The notes: generated by a model from the sequence alone, not told the origin. Shown: positions 36,564-46,700, numbered from the stretch's first letter. The stretch: 64,000 nucleotides of DNA from an uncultured Bacteroides sp. (GCA_958453305.1 CAUDXH010000009.1:1-64000), one strand, 5' to 3'. Numbers and translations are program-made.

Positions 36564-36571
36564 TATATTTG
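36564..36571 (+). promoter_or_regulatory. -7 box of the Fe-alcohol dehydrogenase gene
   Basis: TATATTTG, 28 bp upstream of the ATG at 36600. Confidence 0.55.
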
Positions 36572-36599
36572 AAAATACGAACTTTAAATAGTACATATT

Positions 36600-37772
36600 A
36601 TGAACGCAAACCCTGTTTTTAGTTTACACATTCCCACCCGACTCTTATTCGGATGTGGTGAAATAAAAAAATTGGCAACTGAAAAACTGCCGGGTAAAAA
36701 AGCCCTGATTGTGATTTCTGCTGGCACTTCCATGAAAAAATACGGCTACTTGGATAAAGTCATCGAACTGCTGAAGGATAATGATACGGAAGCTGTGGTA
36801 TTCGACAAGATTTTACCTAACCCCATCAAAGGGCATGTAATGGAAGCCGCTGCACTCTGCCGTGCTGAACGGTGCGACTTTGTCATCGGTCTGGGTGGAG
36901 GAAGCAGCATTGACTCCGCCAAAGCAATTGCTGTCATGGCATGTAATGAAGGCGATTACTGGGATTATGTCATCGGAGGAAGCGGAAAGGGACGTCCTGC
37001 TGCCAAGGCACTCCCCATCATTGCCATCCCTACTACTGCTGGCACCGGAACTGAGGCAGACCCATGGACTGTAATTACCAATGAAGAAAAGCAAGAAAAG
37101 ATTGGCTTCGGAAATCAGCATACCTTCCCTGCTTTATCAATCGTTGACCCGGAACTGATGGTTTCTATTCCGCCTCATCTCACCGCCTATCAGGGATTTG
37201 ATGCTTTCTTCCATGCGGCAGAAGGATTTATTGCAAACTGTGCTACTCCTATCAGCGACTTGTATGCTCTGGAAGCTATCCGACTGCTTTACAAATATCT
37301 GCCTGTTGCCGTAAAGGATGGTAAAAACTTGAAAGCACGTGCAAAAGTGGCTTGGGCAAGTACATTGGCAGGGCTGGTGGAATCAACTTCAAGCTGTACC
37401 TCCGAACATTCGCTGGAACATGCCATGAGTGCATATTACCCGGCACTTCCGCATGGAGCCGGACTGATTGCCATCAGTGAGGCTTACTTTGAAACCTTCC
37501 GCAATGACTGCATGAAGCGTTACATGAAGATGGCTGAAATCATGACACAGCAAAAGAGTAACCGCCCCAGCGACTTTATGGATGCACTGATACGTATGCA
37601 AAAGGAATGTGAGGTTTACCAGCTGAAACTGAGTGACTGGGGACTCAAAGAGGAAGATTTGCCCAAGATGGTGCAGAATGCAAGAGAAACTATGGGCGGA
37701 TTATTTATGTTTGATCCCCGACCGCTTACCGATGAAGAAGTACTCGGTATTTACAAAAATTCATACCGATAA
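36600..37772 (+). CDS. iron-containing alcohol dehydrogenase
   Basis: This 390-aa group III (BdhA/YqhD-like) oxidoreductase interconverts an alcohol and an aldehyde with NAD(P)H. The nucleotide-binding motif GLGGGSSIDSAKAIA lies at about 100-114. Metal ligands appear as D201 and H205 (GFDAFFHAAEG), H270/H274 (EHSLEHAMS) and H285 (LPHGAGL). It probably disposes of reducing equivalents or detoxifies aldehydes. It stands alone and is followed by an unusual repeat structure (37821-38002). Confidence 0.92.
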   Translation: MNANPVFSLHIPTRLLFGCGEIKKLATEKLPGKKALIVISAGTSMKKYGYLDKVIELLKDNDTEAVVFDKILPNPIKGHVMEAAALCRAERCDFVIGLGGGSSIDSAKAIAVMACNEGDYWDYVIGGSGKGRPAAKALPIIAIPTTAGTGTEADPWTVITNEEKQEKIGFGNQHTFPALSIVDPELMVSIPPHLTAYQGFDAFFHAAEGFIANCATPISDLYALEAIRLLYKYLPVAVKDGKNLKARAKVAWASTLAGLVESTSSCTSEHSLEHAMSAYYPALPHGAGLIAISEAYFETFRNDCMKRYMKMAEIMTQQKSNRPSDFMDALIRMQKECEVYQLKLSDWGLKEEDLPKMVQNARETMGGLFMFDPRPLTDEEVLGIYKNSYR

Positions 37773-37855
37773 CGGTCACCCAAACGACTAAACGTATTAT
37801 TGAGGACAACGAAACGTTTTAACTAAAAGACCAAGGTGTCACGGCTTTTCAACTC

Positions 37856-37943
37856 AGTACTTCTTCGGGAGTACTCCAGTACTTTGGCGGAAGTACTCCA
37901 GTACTCCGGTGAGAGTACTGCGGTACTTTGCCCGAAGTACTGG
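37856..37943. repeat. four tandem 22-bp units of AGTACT-N8-AGTACT-NN
   Basis: AGTACT starts at 37856, 37870, 37878, 37892, 37900, 37914 and 37936, with the variant GGTACT at 37922. The spacings alternate strictly 14 and 8, so the period is 22 bp. Each hexamer is itself palindromic and each unit can fold as a 6-bp stem with an 8-nt loop. The loop sequences differ between units while the hexamers are kept. No coding sense was found. Confidence 0.9.
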
Positions 37944-37960
37944 CTTTATGAAAGAGCATG

Positions 37961-37998
37961 CCAAGGTGTTCATTTAAAACACCTTGGTCTTTTCTTTT
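37961..37998 (+). terminator. terminator of the Fe-alcohol dehydrogenase transcript
   Basis: CCAAGGTGTT (37961-37970), a 7-nt loop and AACACCTTGG (37978-37987) are followed by TCTTTTCTTTT. Confidence 0.8.
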
Positions 37999-38449
37999 AG
38001 TTATCCAACCGAGGAGAAAGTTCTTCTAAAGTCTTGCCCTCATAATCACAAATAGCTTTCTTGTAGGAAGAGGGAATAGCTATCGGCTCCTTCGTTGCTA
38101 CATCATAACCTACCATTATGGTACGACACTGGCACTTCAACACACCGCTTGCTTTATTTACCGCACGTTGCAACAAGGTTATACTTTTAGTCCCGATATG
38201 CTCTACCGTGGTTTCAATAAACAATTCGTCCGAGAAAAATACAGGAGCCAAGAAATCCGCATTGATATTGGCCACTACCACCGCAAATTTACTCCAGTTT
38301 TCATCGCCAAACACATCGCGAAAATAAGAAGTCTTGGCCAAATCGTATAAAGAGAAATAAGCGTTATTATTCATGTGTCCGTATAAATCGACGTCGCTAA
38401 ACCGAATCTGAATCGGCATTACATGTTTAAATGTCATTTCATTTGCCAT
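37997..38449 (-). CDS. acyl-CoA thioesterase (4HBT hotdog family)
   Basis: This 150-aa cytoplasmic hotdog-fold enzyme hydrolyses an acyl-CoA. The catalytic loop is RFSDVDLYGHMNNNAYFSLYDLA (given with its core residues D and HMNN at about 18-28), typical of the YbgC/FcbC-like 4HBT group. The length matches. Its stop codon overlaps the terminator T tract of the opposite strand. Substrate unknown. Confidence 0.9.
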   Translation of the reverse strand: MANEMTFKHVMPIQIRFSDVDLYGHMNNNAYFSLYDLAKTSYFRDVFGDENWSKFAVVVANINADFLAPVFFSDELFIETTVEHIGTKSITLLQRAVNKASGVLKCQCRTIMVGYDVATKEPIAIPSSYKKAICDYEGKTLEELSPRLDN

Positions 38450-38455
38450 AATGTT

Positions 38456-38604
38456 TTAGTTTATGAGTTGGTTAGTTTATGAGTTTTAAGTTCGTTGGCT
38501 TCAAGTTGATGAGTCCATAAGTTAAGCATACAAGCCGGTGAGCTTTTGAGTTTTTGGAATAAAGGTTCTGAAAACTCAATAACCCAAAAACTTATAAACT
38601 CAAG
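38456..38604. repeat. repeat-rich spacer with two TTAGTTTATGAGTT copies
   Basis: TTAGTTTATGAGTT occurs at 38456-38469 and 38472-38485, and relatives of TTATGAGTT recur nearby. AGTTTTTGG (38549-38557) and CCAAAAACT (38584-38592) form a 9-bp stem. It separates the thioesterase from metY; no gene is seen. Confidence 0.6.
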
Positions 38605-38659
38605 CATCCAAATATACATCTTTTTAGCAAATTTACGCCAGCTATCACAGAATATTTCT

Positions 38660-38667
38660 TACTTTTG
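38660..38667 (+). promoter_or_regulatory. -7 box of metY
   Basis: TACTTTTG, 40 bp before the metY ATG. Its position inside the longest open frame supports the downstream start. Confidence 0.55.
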
Positions 38668-38707
38668 TCCACCAGAAAAGATTAATAGACTCAAATCATA
38701 TCAGAAT

Positions 38708-39991
38708 ATGGAAAGAAAATTTAGCAAAGAGACACTCTGTGTGCAAGCTGGATGGACTCCCAAGAAGGGAGAGCCTCGTGTATTGCCTATTTATCAAAGT
38801 ACTACATTTAAATATGACACCAGTGAACAAATGGCCCGCTTGTTCGACTTGGAGGATAGTGGCTACTTCTATACCCGACTGCAAAACCCTACCAATGATG
38901 CTGTAGCTGCTAAGATTGCTGCACTTGAGGGTGGAGTGGCTGCTATGCTGACTTCATCGGGACAGGCAGCTAACTTCTATGCGGTCTTCAATATTTGTGA
39001 AGCCGGCGACCATTTTGTATGCTCTTCTACCATTTATGGTGGGACCTTTAATCTGTTCGGAGTTACCATGAAAAAGCTGGGTATCGAATGTACTTTTGTG
39101 GATGCAGATGCACCGGAAGAGGAAATAGAAAAGGCTTTCCGTCCGAATACGAAATGTTTGTTCGGAGAAACCATTTCTAACCCAAGCATCAATGTGCTTG
39201 ATATTGAAAAATTTGCCCGCATTGCCCACAAGCATGGAGTGCCTTTGATTGTGGACAACACGTTTGCAACTCCGATTAACTGCCGCCCCTTTGAATGGGG
39301 AGCTGATATCGTTACGCATTCTACAACCAAATATATGGATGGACATGCTACCTGTGTAGGTGGAGCTGTGGTAGACAGCGGAAACTTTGACTGGGAAGCA
39401 CATGCCGACAAGTTCCCCGGACTTACTCAACCGGATGAATCGTATCACGGACTGGCTTACACCAAAACATTTGGTAAGATGGCTTATATCACCAAAGCGA
39501 CAGCTCAACTGATGCGTGACCTGGGTTCTATTCAATCACCTGAAAATGCATTCTTGCTGAACTTGGGGCTGGAAACGCTTCACCTGCGTGTTCCACGCCA
39601 CTGTGAAAACGCACAACGCATCGCTGAATGGCTGGAAGCAAATCCGAAAGTGAAATGGGTGAACTACTGCGGACTGAAAAGCAGCAAATATTATGAGCTG
39701 GCTCAAAAATACATGCCAAACGGATCATGCGGTGTCATCGCTTTCGGCTTGAAAGGCTCACGCGAAGAGGCTATCAAATTTATGGATGAACTGAAGTTGG
39801 CTTGCATCGTTACGCATGTGGCTGATGCCCGTACTTGTGTGTTGCATCCGGCAAGCCATACACACCGTCAGCTGACCGATGAACAGCTGATTGAAGCCGG
39901 AGTAGCTCCCGACTTGATTCGCTTGTCGGTAGGTATTGAGAATGTCAACGATATTATTGCAGATTTGGAACAGGCTTTGCAACATGTCTGA
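38708..39991 (+). CDS. metY: O-acetylhomoserine aminocarboxypropyltransferase / cysteine synthase
   Basis: This 427-aa PLP enzyme makes homocysteine from O-acetylhomoserine and sulfide (direct sulfhydrylation). Cys/Met-metabolism hallmarks include YTRLQNPTNDAVAAKIAALE, VDNTFATP and the PLP lysine K208 in HSTTKYMDGH. The start is ATG 38708 (MERKFSKETLCVQAGW); 54 upstream in-frame residues are hydrophobic, repeat-derived and overlap the promoter. The length then fits the family. A terminator follows. Confidence 0.94.
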   Translation: MERKFSKETLCVQAGWTPKKGEPRVLPIYQSTTFKYDTSEQMARLFDLEDSGYFYTRLQNPTNDAVAAKIAALEGGVAAMLTSSGQAANFYAVFNICEAGDHFVCSSTIYGGTFNLFGVTMKKLGIECTFVDADAPEEEIEKAFRPNTKCLFGETISNPSINVLDIEKFARIAHKHGVPLIVDNTFATPINCRPFEWGADIVTHSTTKYMDGHATCVGGAVVDSGNFDWEAHADKFPGLTQPDESYHGLAYTKTFGKMAYITKATAQLMRDLGSIQSPENAFLLNLGLETLHLRVPRHCENAQRIAEWLEANPKVKWVNYCGLKSSKYYELAQKYMPNGSCGVIAFGLKGSREEAIKFMDELKLACIVTHVADARTCVLHPASHTHRQLTDEQLIEAGVAPDLIRLSVGIENVNDIIADLEQALQHV

Positions 39992-40039
39992 TAATTGATG
40001 CTTATCAGAAGATGAAGAGAATGATTTCATTCTCGCCTT

Positions 40040-40095
40040 ACAGATACCATGCGCAGAGTTAAAGGATGCTCCGGTGTGGTATCTGTATCGTTTTT
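40040..40095 (+). terminator. terminator after metY
   Basis: ACAGATACCA (40040-40049) pairs with TGGTATCTGT (40077-40086), followed by ATCGTTTTT. It overlaps the longest open frame of the next gene, supporting a later start for that gene. Confidence 0.7.
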
Positions 40096-40122
40096 ATGAA
40101 AAACCAACTTAATCAAACAGAC

Positions 40123-41922
40123 ATGAATCCACTATCACATTATAACAAAGAACTTGCTGAAACTGAAAAAGAGCTGAAACTTATACGAAGCAAAATAACA
40201 CGTATAAGTTTCATCCGAGTCTTGCTTTTTATAGCAGGTATTATCGGAATCATTTATTTTTTTAATGCGGAAAACTGGGTAATAATGGCGGTGATATGCT
40301 GCACTTTCCTCCCTTTCTTCATTTTAATCAAAATACACGATCAGCTGTTCCGCCGACGAGACTGGCTCGAAACTCAGGCACGTATTTATCGGGAAGAGTT
40401 AAAAGGACTGCAAGGTGACTACAGCAGCTTTGACGGGGGAAAAGAGTTTATTGACCCTGAACATCCGTATTCATTTGATCTGGACTTGTTCGGGAACCGT
40501 TCGCTTTTTCAAGCTATCAACCGCAGCTGTACCTCATTTGGTAAACAACGGCTTGCCGAATGGATGAAAAATCATCTGACGAGTAAAAAAGAAATAGAAG
40601 AAAGGCAAATAGCAGTAAATGATATAAGCCAACGCACTATTTTCCGCGAACAGTTCCGCATTATGGGACTGGTCAATCAGGCAGAAGCCGGAAAAGAAGC
40701 CGATATACACAACTGGTGTGAGAGTCCGGCTATTTACCTTCACTCCATTTGGGTTAAAGCCTTTATCTGGGGAGTTCCAGTTATTAACAGCCTCCTGTTA
40801 ATAACTTCGTTAATAGGGTCATTGTCAATAAGTTGGCTGAGCCTTTCATTCGTTCTGTTTTTAATATGCAGCTTTGCCATCATCAAGCGCGCCACAGCAA
40901 TACAAGAAACTTATGGCAGCCAGCTGAAAGCACTCTACAGTTATGCACGCCTGATTGCCTTAACCAAGCAGGAACAATGGAACAGTCCTGCCATTAAAAG
41001 ACTGATTGATGAACTCAATGTTGACGGAAAGTCACCGGTTGATGCCTTAACCCAACTATCCAAAGAGCTTGACCGGCTTGACTTACGGAATAACCAGATT
41101 CTGTATGTGATTTTAGAAGGGAGTGTTTTCTTTCAGCTTCAGCAAATTGTCCGCATCGAACGGTGGAAAGAGCATTACGGACGTTATGTAATGGGATGGC
41201 TGGATACAATCGGGGAAATAGATGCACTTTGCTCTTTAGGCACCTTTGCTTACAATCACCCGAACTATACGTATCCCACTGTTACAGACACTCCGTTCTG
41301 TTTTGAAGCTACCGAGATGGGGCACCCACTCATGGCAGAAGCCCAGTGCGTAAAAAATGACGCACTCATTCCCTCTCGCCCTTATTTTCTGATTATCACC
41401 GGAGCAAACATGGCTGGAAAAAGTACTTACTTACGCACCATTGGCGTCAATTACCTGCTGGCTTGCATGGGCGCACCTGTCTGTTGTCAATCACTGGTGC
41501 TTTACCCGGCACAGCTGATAACCAGCCTGCGCACCTCCGATTCTCTTTCGGACAACGAATCTTACTTCTTTGCTGAACTGAAACGGCTGAAACGTATCAT
41601 TGACCTGCTAAATAAAGGGAAAGAACTCTTTATCATTCTGGATGAAATTTTGAAGGGGACCAATTCAGCCGACAAGCAAAAAGGCTCCTTCGATTTAATC
41701 CGCCAGTTCATGAGCTTACGTGCCAATGGCATAATTGCTACCCATGACTTGCTTTTAGGTGAACTGATAAAACAGTTCCCCAATGATATTCGTAATTACT
41801 GCTTTGAAGCCGACATAAAGAACAATGAACTCAGTTTTTCTTATAAGCTCCGCGAGGGAGTTGCCCAAAACATGAATGCTTGTTTCCTGATGAAGAAAAT
41901 GGGAATTACCATACAAGATTAA
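40123..41922 (+). CDS. MutS-family ATPase with N-terminal membrane segments
   Basis: This is a 599-aa protein. Two hydrophobic segments near the N-terminus (LLFIAGIIGIIYFF, VIMAVICCTFLPFFILI) and two more at about residues 205-250 predict membrane anchoring. Between and after them are MutS core-like helices, then the MutS ATPase domain: Walker A ITGANMAGKSTYLRTIG (about 425-441), Walker B LFIILDEILKGTNS (about 500-513) and the ATHD switch. The mismatch-recognition and connector domains of MutS are absent. The start is placed at ATG 40123 (MNPLSHYNKEL); 40096 is an alternative. The function is not mismatch repair in the usual sense and is unknown. Confidence 0.82.
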   Translation: MNPLSHYNKELAETEKELKLIRSKITRISFIRVLLFIAGIIGIIYFFNAENWVIMAVICCTFLPFFILIKIHDQLFRRRDWLETQARIYREELKGLQGDYSSFDGGKEFIDPEHPYSFDLDLFGNRSLFQAINRSCTSFGKQRLAEWMKNHLTSKKEIEERQIAVNDISQRTIFREQFRIMGLVNQAEAGKEADIHNWCESPAIYLHSIWVKAFIWGVPVINSLLLITSLIGSLSISWLSLSFVLFLICSFAIIKRATAIQETYGSQLKALYSYARLIALTKQEQWNSPAIKRLIDELNVDGKSPVDALTQLSKELDRLDLRNNQILYVILEGSVFFQLQQIVRIERWKEHYGRYVMGWLDTIGEIDALCSLGTFAYNHPNYTYPTVTDTPFCFEATEMGHPLMAEAQCVKNDALIPSRPYFLIITGANMAGKSTYLRTIGVNYLLACMGAPVCCQSLVLYPAQLITSLRTSDSLSDNESYFFAELKRLKRIIDLLNKGKELFIILDEILKGTNSADKQKGSFDLIRQFMSLRANGIIATHDLLLGELIKQFPNDIRNYCFEADIKNNELSFSYKLREGVAQNMNACFLMKKMGITIQD

Positions 41923-41950
41923 ACCTCGTTACCTCCTTACAGGATACTAC

Positions 41951-42007
41951 AAAAAAAGAAGGCGGAGCGAGATAGTTACTTTATCTTTCACTATCTGCAC
42001 CGCCTTC
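41951..42007 (-). terminator. terminator of the second SusC/SusD unit
   Basis: GAAGGCGG (41958-41965) pairs with CCGCCTTC (42000-42007), with further pairing of GATAGT with ACTATC inside. On the minus strand it is followed by TTTTTTTG. Confidence 0.85.
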
Positions 42008-42051
42008 GCTTAATTACAGGTTTTAAAAACGTAAAACGATTCTCTTAAAGT

Positions 42052-43758
42052 TTACCAGCCCAAGAATTCAGCATCGGGAGTTCCCCAACCTTTGTTCTGA
42101 GTTAAAACTCCATTCGACAAGTCTAACTGAGACTTCGGAATAGGCCAGAATCCACCGGTTTCCTGATAACGCTTGGCAAATCCTCCACCAAATTCTTTCA
42201 TGGTAAGATCTTTACCCAAGTTGCTTATCGGAGTACCAATCTGTTTCTGCAATGCCGGAACAACTTCTCCCCAACGCATCAGGTCGAACCATCTCAAACC
42301 TTCAAAAGCCAGTTCATGACGTCTTTCCTTTTTCAGATTTTCTGCCGAATAAGCCACCGGAGTCAACCCTACACGGCTACGTACTTCATTGATACCGTCA
42401 GGAGTTTCAGTAAGTTCAGAGTGCATTAACAATACGTCGGCATAACGCATCATGATCAGGTCTTGAGTCTGTCCCAGCTGGTTCTGGTTTTGCGCTCCAT
42501 ACATCAAATAAGAGTATAATACTAAATTGCCACCTTCCTGCTTGGCAGTAATACTCATATATTTTTTCTGATAATAGCCCGTATATTCTATCAGGTCTTT
42601 TGATACGTCAGGAACATAATCCAAACCTTCATCCGGATCATCCATCACTAAAATGGATGCCTTAATACGAGGATCGGTTGGTTCATCGGCTACCCAGTCA
42701 TTATAAAGATTCGGTGTTACCGTACCGCATCCCCATCCTTGTCCGTAAGGGAAAAGATCGGCTCCACGAATACCGTAGAACAACGGGAACATATTAGCAA
42801 GACTAACAGCCTCGCCCCAGTTGGCATATACATTATATTTGGTGGCAAACAATACTTCTTTGTTTACATCTGTCTCCCATGCAAGTTCAGAGCCATCTAT
42901 CGCTTTCTGTCCTTTTGTATATGGGTAATCTTTGATGGTATGAGGATTGGTATACGGCCAAAGCTCGCGGAAATCATTTACCAAGCCATATCCACCGTTA
43001 TCTTTACAATCTTCCAGCCAGTTAATTACCTGTTCTTTTGAGATGCTGTTGCCTTCACCTAAAGGCAAAGATTCTTTACCGTAATATCCTGTGTAAAACA
43101 AGAATACACGAGCCATATATGCCTCAGCGATATACTTGGTAGCATGTCCTGAAAACGCCGGATCGAACTTTTTATCGGGCATGGTTTCAATACAGTCTTT
43201 CAAGTCGGAAGCAATCTGTGTATAAATCTGCTCAGCCGATGACTTCGGTAAATTTTCAGCTTTCGATGTAAGAGGCATTGGAAGTTCGCCAAACATCTGA
43301 ACCATTTGGTAATACAAAAGGGCACGCATGAATTTAGCTTCTCCTACTGCCTGCTTCTTGGCATCTTCACTCGCCCAATCGGTAATTTGATCTACAAACT
43401 CCAACATCATATTGGCTCTGTAAATACCTTGGTAACTTCTTTCCCAGAATGGAAGAAAGGCATCCACACCTACATTCAAGAGTTTATCAGTCATCTGGAA
43501 GACTTTATCTGCACTTCCTCCACCTCCAAACCGGTCATCCGAAGCAGCTTCTGCTACATAGAAGATATTTACCGTATTCTGCTGGTTAACATGATTTAAG
43601 GTAGAATAAATACCAGCAAGCATCATATCAATATCAGCCGAGGTTGTAGGGAAATTACTCGTTGTTTTCTGTGTGAGATTTTCTGTATCGAGAAAACTTT
43701 CACAACTGCTCAGGGTTAAAGCTGCAATAAGGGCAGCACAAATATGTTTTTTCATCAT
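42052..43758 (-). CDS. SusD/RagB-family lipoprotein (xylan locus, downstream pair)
   Basis: This 568-aa outer-membrane glycan-binding lipoprotein has lipobox TLSSC. SusD signatures include AKFMRALLYYQMVQMFGELPM and, at the C-terminus, GLRWFDLMRWGEVVP and GGFWPIPKSQLDLS. It starts 8 bp after its SusC. The pair is read from its own promoter downstream of the xylanase terminator. It may handle a second xylan-derived fragment. Confidence 0.93.
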   Translation of the reverse strand: MMKKHICAALIAALTLSSCESFLDTENLTQKTTSNFPTTSADIDMMLAGIYSTLNHVNQQNTVNIFYVAEAASDDRFGGGGSADKVFQMTDKLLNVGVDAFLPFWERSYQGIYRANMMLEFVDQITDWASEDAKKQAVGEAKFMRALLYYQMVQMFGELPMPLTSKAENLPKSSAEQIYTQIASDLKDCIETMPDKKFDPAFSGHATKYIAEAYMARVFLFYTGYYGKESLPLGEGNSISKEQVINWLEDCKDNGGYGLVNDFRELWPYTNPHTIKDYPYTKGQKAIDGSELAWETDVNKEVLFATKYNVYANWGEAVSLANMFPLFYGIRGADLFPYGQGWGCGTVTPNLYNDWVADEPTDPRIKASILVMDDPDEGLDYVPDVSKDLIEYTGYYQKKYMSITAKQEGGNLVLYSYLMYGAQNQNQLGQTQDLIMMRYADVLLMHSELTETPDGINEVRSRVGLTPVAYSAENLKKERRHELAFEGLRWFDLMRWGEVVPALQKQIGTPISNLGKDLTMKEFGGGFAKRYQETGGFWPIPKSQLDLSNGVLTQNKGWGTPDAEFLGW

Positions 43759-43766
43759 TTTTAATT

Positions 43767-46700
43767 TTAGAATTTAAGATTTACACCAAACATAAAAGTA
43801 CGTGGACTAGGATAGAATCCCAAATCAATACCTGAAGCCCAAGAATATGCATCATTACCGCTAGAACCAACTTCAGGATCCATACCTGAATATCCGGTAA
43901 AGGTATAAGCATTCAGCACAGAAAAATATAAACGAGCCTGTTCCAATGGCATTCTCGGTATCAGTTTTTTGAAGTCATAGCCTACAGTGATGTTCTGAAT
44001 TCTCAAGTAGCTTGCATCTTCAACGAAAATATCCGAGAAGTTTTTCCAGCTTTCACTGTTTTCAAGTCCTTCGATAGAAGGCATGGTATTCGAAGTTCCT
44101 TCTCCATTCCAGCATTCATATACATCGGTAGTGAAGTTTTGTTTAGGTTCACCCAAATATTGACGATATGATTTAACTACTTGCTGACCAAAGGCTCCAT
44201 TCGTAGTTACAGATAAATCCCATCCTTTATAACCTAAGTTAAATGAAAAACCTAAACGGAAGTCTGGATTCGGATCGCCAATCATTGTCTTGTCGGCTTC
44301 TGTAATTGAACCGTCACCATTTACATCAACAAAAATCGCTTCTCCCGGAGCTGCACTGGCCAATTTAGCCTTTGTTGCATTTACCTGTTCTTGATTCTGG
44401 AATATACCTGCTGTTTTATATCCCCAGAAATAACCTACCGGATATCCTACCTGAGCACGGTAAATTTCTCCGTTACTCATAGCTGTTAACACATCACTGG
44501 GACCATGAATGATTCCTTCTGTATTCGCAATACGGGTAATTTCATTTTTGTTATATGAAAGGTTGAAGTTTACACCGTAGTTGAATTCACGGATTCGGTC
44601 ATTCCAGTTTAATGCGACTTCAAATCCTTTATTTACCACATCTCCGCCATTGATATAAGGAGCTCCTGTTCCATAGCTGGCCAATACCGGAGCCTGAACC
44701 AACCAGTCTTTTGTAGCTTTATGATAATAGTCAAAAGCTAATCCCAAACGTGAGTTGAAGAAACGGGCATCGATACCCAAGTCAAGCTGTTCAGAAGTCT
44801 CCCATGATATGTCTGTATTCGGCAATATATTGGCATAAGCTCCTGTGGTCTGAGAAATCTTGTCTGTTCCATAAACATAAGAGTTAAGAGAATCGAAGGC
44901 AATGGTTGACAAGTACTGGAAATTCGCAATATCCGAGTTACCGTTTTGTCCCCAGCTGGCACGCACTTTCAAGAAGTCCATCCATCCCAGCACACTTTCC
45001 ATAAAAGGCTCATTGGTCATAACCCATCCTGCAGAGAAAGAGGGGAAAATACCCCAACGGTTTCCTCTTGCAAAGTTACTTGAACCATCGGCACGTACCG
45101 TTGCAGAGAACATGTATTTTTCTTTATAGTTATAATTGGCACGGCCGAAGAACGAAGCTAAGCGTCCCATCGTCTGAGGGTGTCCGCTTACGGTGGTCAT
45201 ACTGGAGCTGATACCCTGCGTATTGCTCAAGTAAGCATAGTTAAATAAACCGGGGAACAAAGAATTGGCATTCGTTGCAGACATGGTCTCACCTATTCCC
45301 CATTTTTCCATTGACTGTCCGATTACAGCATCAAAGCTATGATCGTTTTTCTTGAAGCTATAGCTCAACGTGTTTTCCCATGTCCAAGCCATGTGCGTTT
45401 CTGCCTCTTGAGTAACTTTATCATTGACATTTTGTGAGGCTGAAGCCAACTTGAACTTGTCAACATAAGCACGATTAGTGTTTGCATCATAACGATAACC
45501 AAAGCTGGTTTTATATTTCAAGTTCTTGATTGGCTGGATTTCCAAATAGAAGTTTCCACGGAAAGCATGGTTGCGGCGAAGGTTCTTTCCACGCTGGTAA
45601 ACCATTGATGCTATCGGATTGACAGCATTCGAATCAAACCGCCAACCGTTTTCCACCTGATCTGTATAGTCATAATATCCGCCGTCTTCGTTATAAACGG
45701 GCATCAGAGGATTAGCTGTCAAGAAATTATGAACATCATTCCAATAAATATTTCCGATACCGATACCAGAACGCTCTGAATAGCTATAGCTCATATTCTC
45801 GCCAAACTTGATCACGTCAAAGTCTTCTTTCTTGAGAATGACATGTTCTGAGTTAAAACGAGCAGTATAACGGTCGTAAGAAGGTTCTACCGGTTTCCCT
45901 ATGATACCTTCTTGTGAAGTATACGACAAACCTAAAGAGAAACGTGAAACTTCTGTTCCACCCATCATGTTAAATGCATGATTTTGGGTCGGAGCATTTT
46001 TATTGGTTGCTTCTTCCAACCAGTTGGTACCGTTCCAAGTTCCATTCTGAATAGACTTATATAAAGAAGCCGGTAACATAGCCGCCCAATCATAAGCTCC
46101 GTCTTTACGGTCCATAATTTCCATATACTGACGTGCATTTAGCAACTCAGGCTTCTTGGCAATCTGCTGAACACCATAATATCCATCATAAGATACACGA
46201 ACCTTGCCGGATTTTCCTTGCTTGGTAGTAACCAAAATAACTCCATTAGCAGCACGAGCACCATAAATGGCAGCCGAAGCAGCATCTTTTAATACGTCTA
46301 TTGATTCAATATCGGCAGGATTCAGCATGTTGATATCACCACCAGCAACTCCATCAATTACATATAGAGGGGCTGAAGAACCGATCGTTCCCATACCGCG
46401 AACATTTACTTTATAACCTTCACCGGGCATACCTGAAGTTTGAGTAATGTTCACACCCGGACTTTGACTTTGCAATGCACCCAAGGCACTCACCGTATTT
46501 AATTTTTGCAAGTCATCTCCTTTCACTTGTACAGTAGCACCGGTCACAAGTTTCTTCTTTTGTATACCATAACCTACTATCACAACTTCATCCAACACTT
46601 CGGTGTCTTCTTTTAAAACGATATTAAAAGAAGTCTTCCCATTTACAGGGAGTTCTTCTGTTTTATAACCGACAAAAGAAACTTGCAGAATTGCATTCGA

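Larger units (their letters stand above)
37821..38002. repeat. long palindromic element with three ACCAAGGTGT arms
   Basis: Arm 1 AAAAGACCAAGGTGT (37825-37839) and arm 2 CCAAGGTGTT (37961-37970) are in the same orientation. Arm 3 (37978-37993) is complementary to both. Arm 2 with arm 3 gives a 10-bp terminator hairpin; arm 1 with arm 3 gives a 15-bp stem that encloses the AGTACT array. AACTAAAAG at 37821-37829 also has its complement at 37994-38002. The far end overlaps the stop codon of the thioesterase gene. Confidence 0.8.

Noticed and set aside
37856..37943. CRISPR array
   Set aside because: Units are contiguous 22-mers with 8-nt variable parts; no spacer-length gaps and no cas genes.
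38546..38707. N-terminal extension of MetY
   Set aside because: Derived from repeat-rich spacer, covers the promoter box, and the family begins at ATG 38708.
38600..38707. SAM riboswitch upstream of metY
   Set aside because: The leader is short and AT-rich and no junction-type helices or terminator switch were seen.
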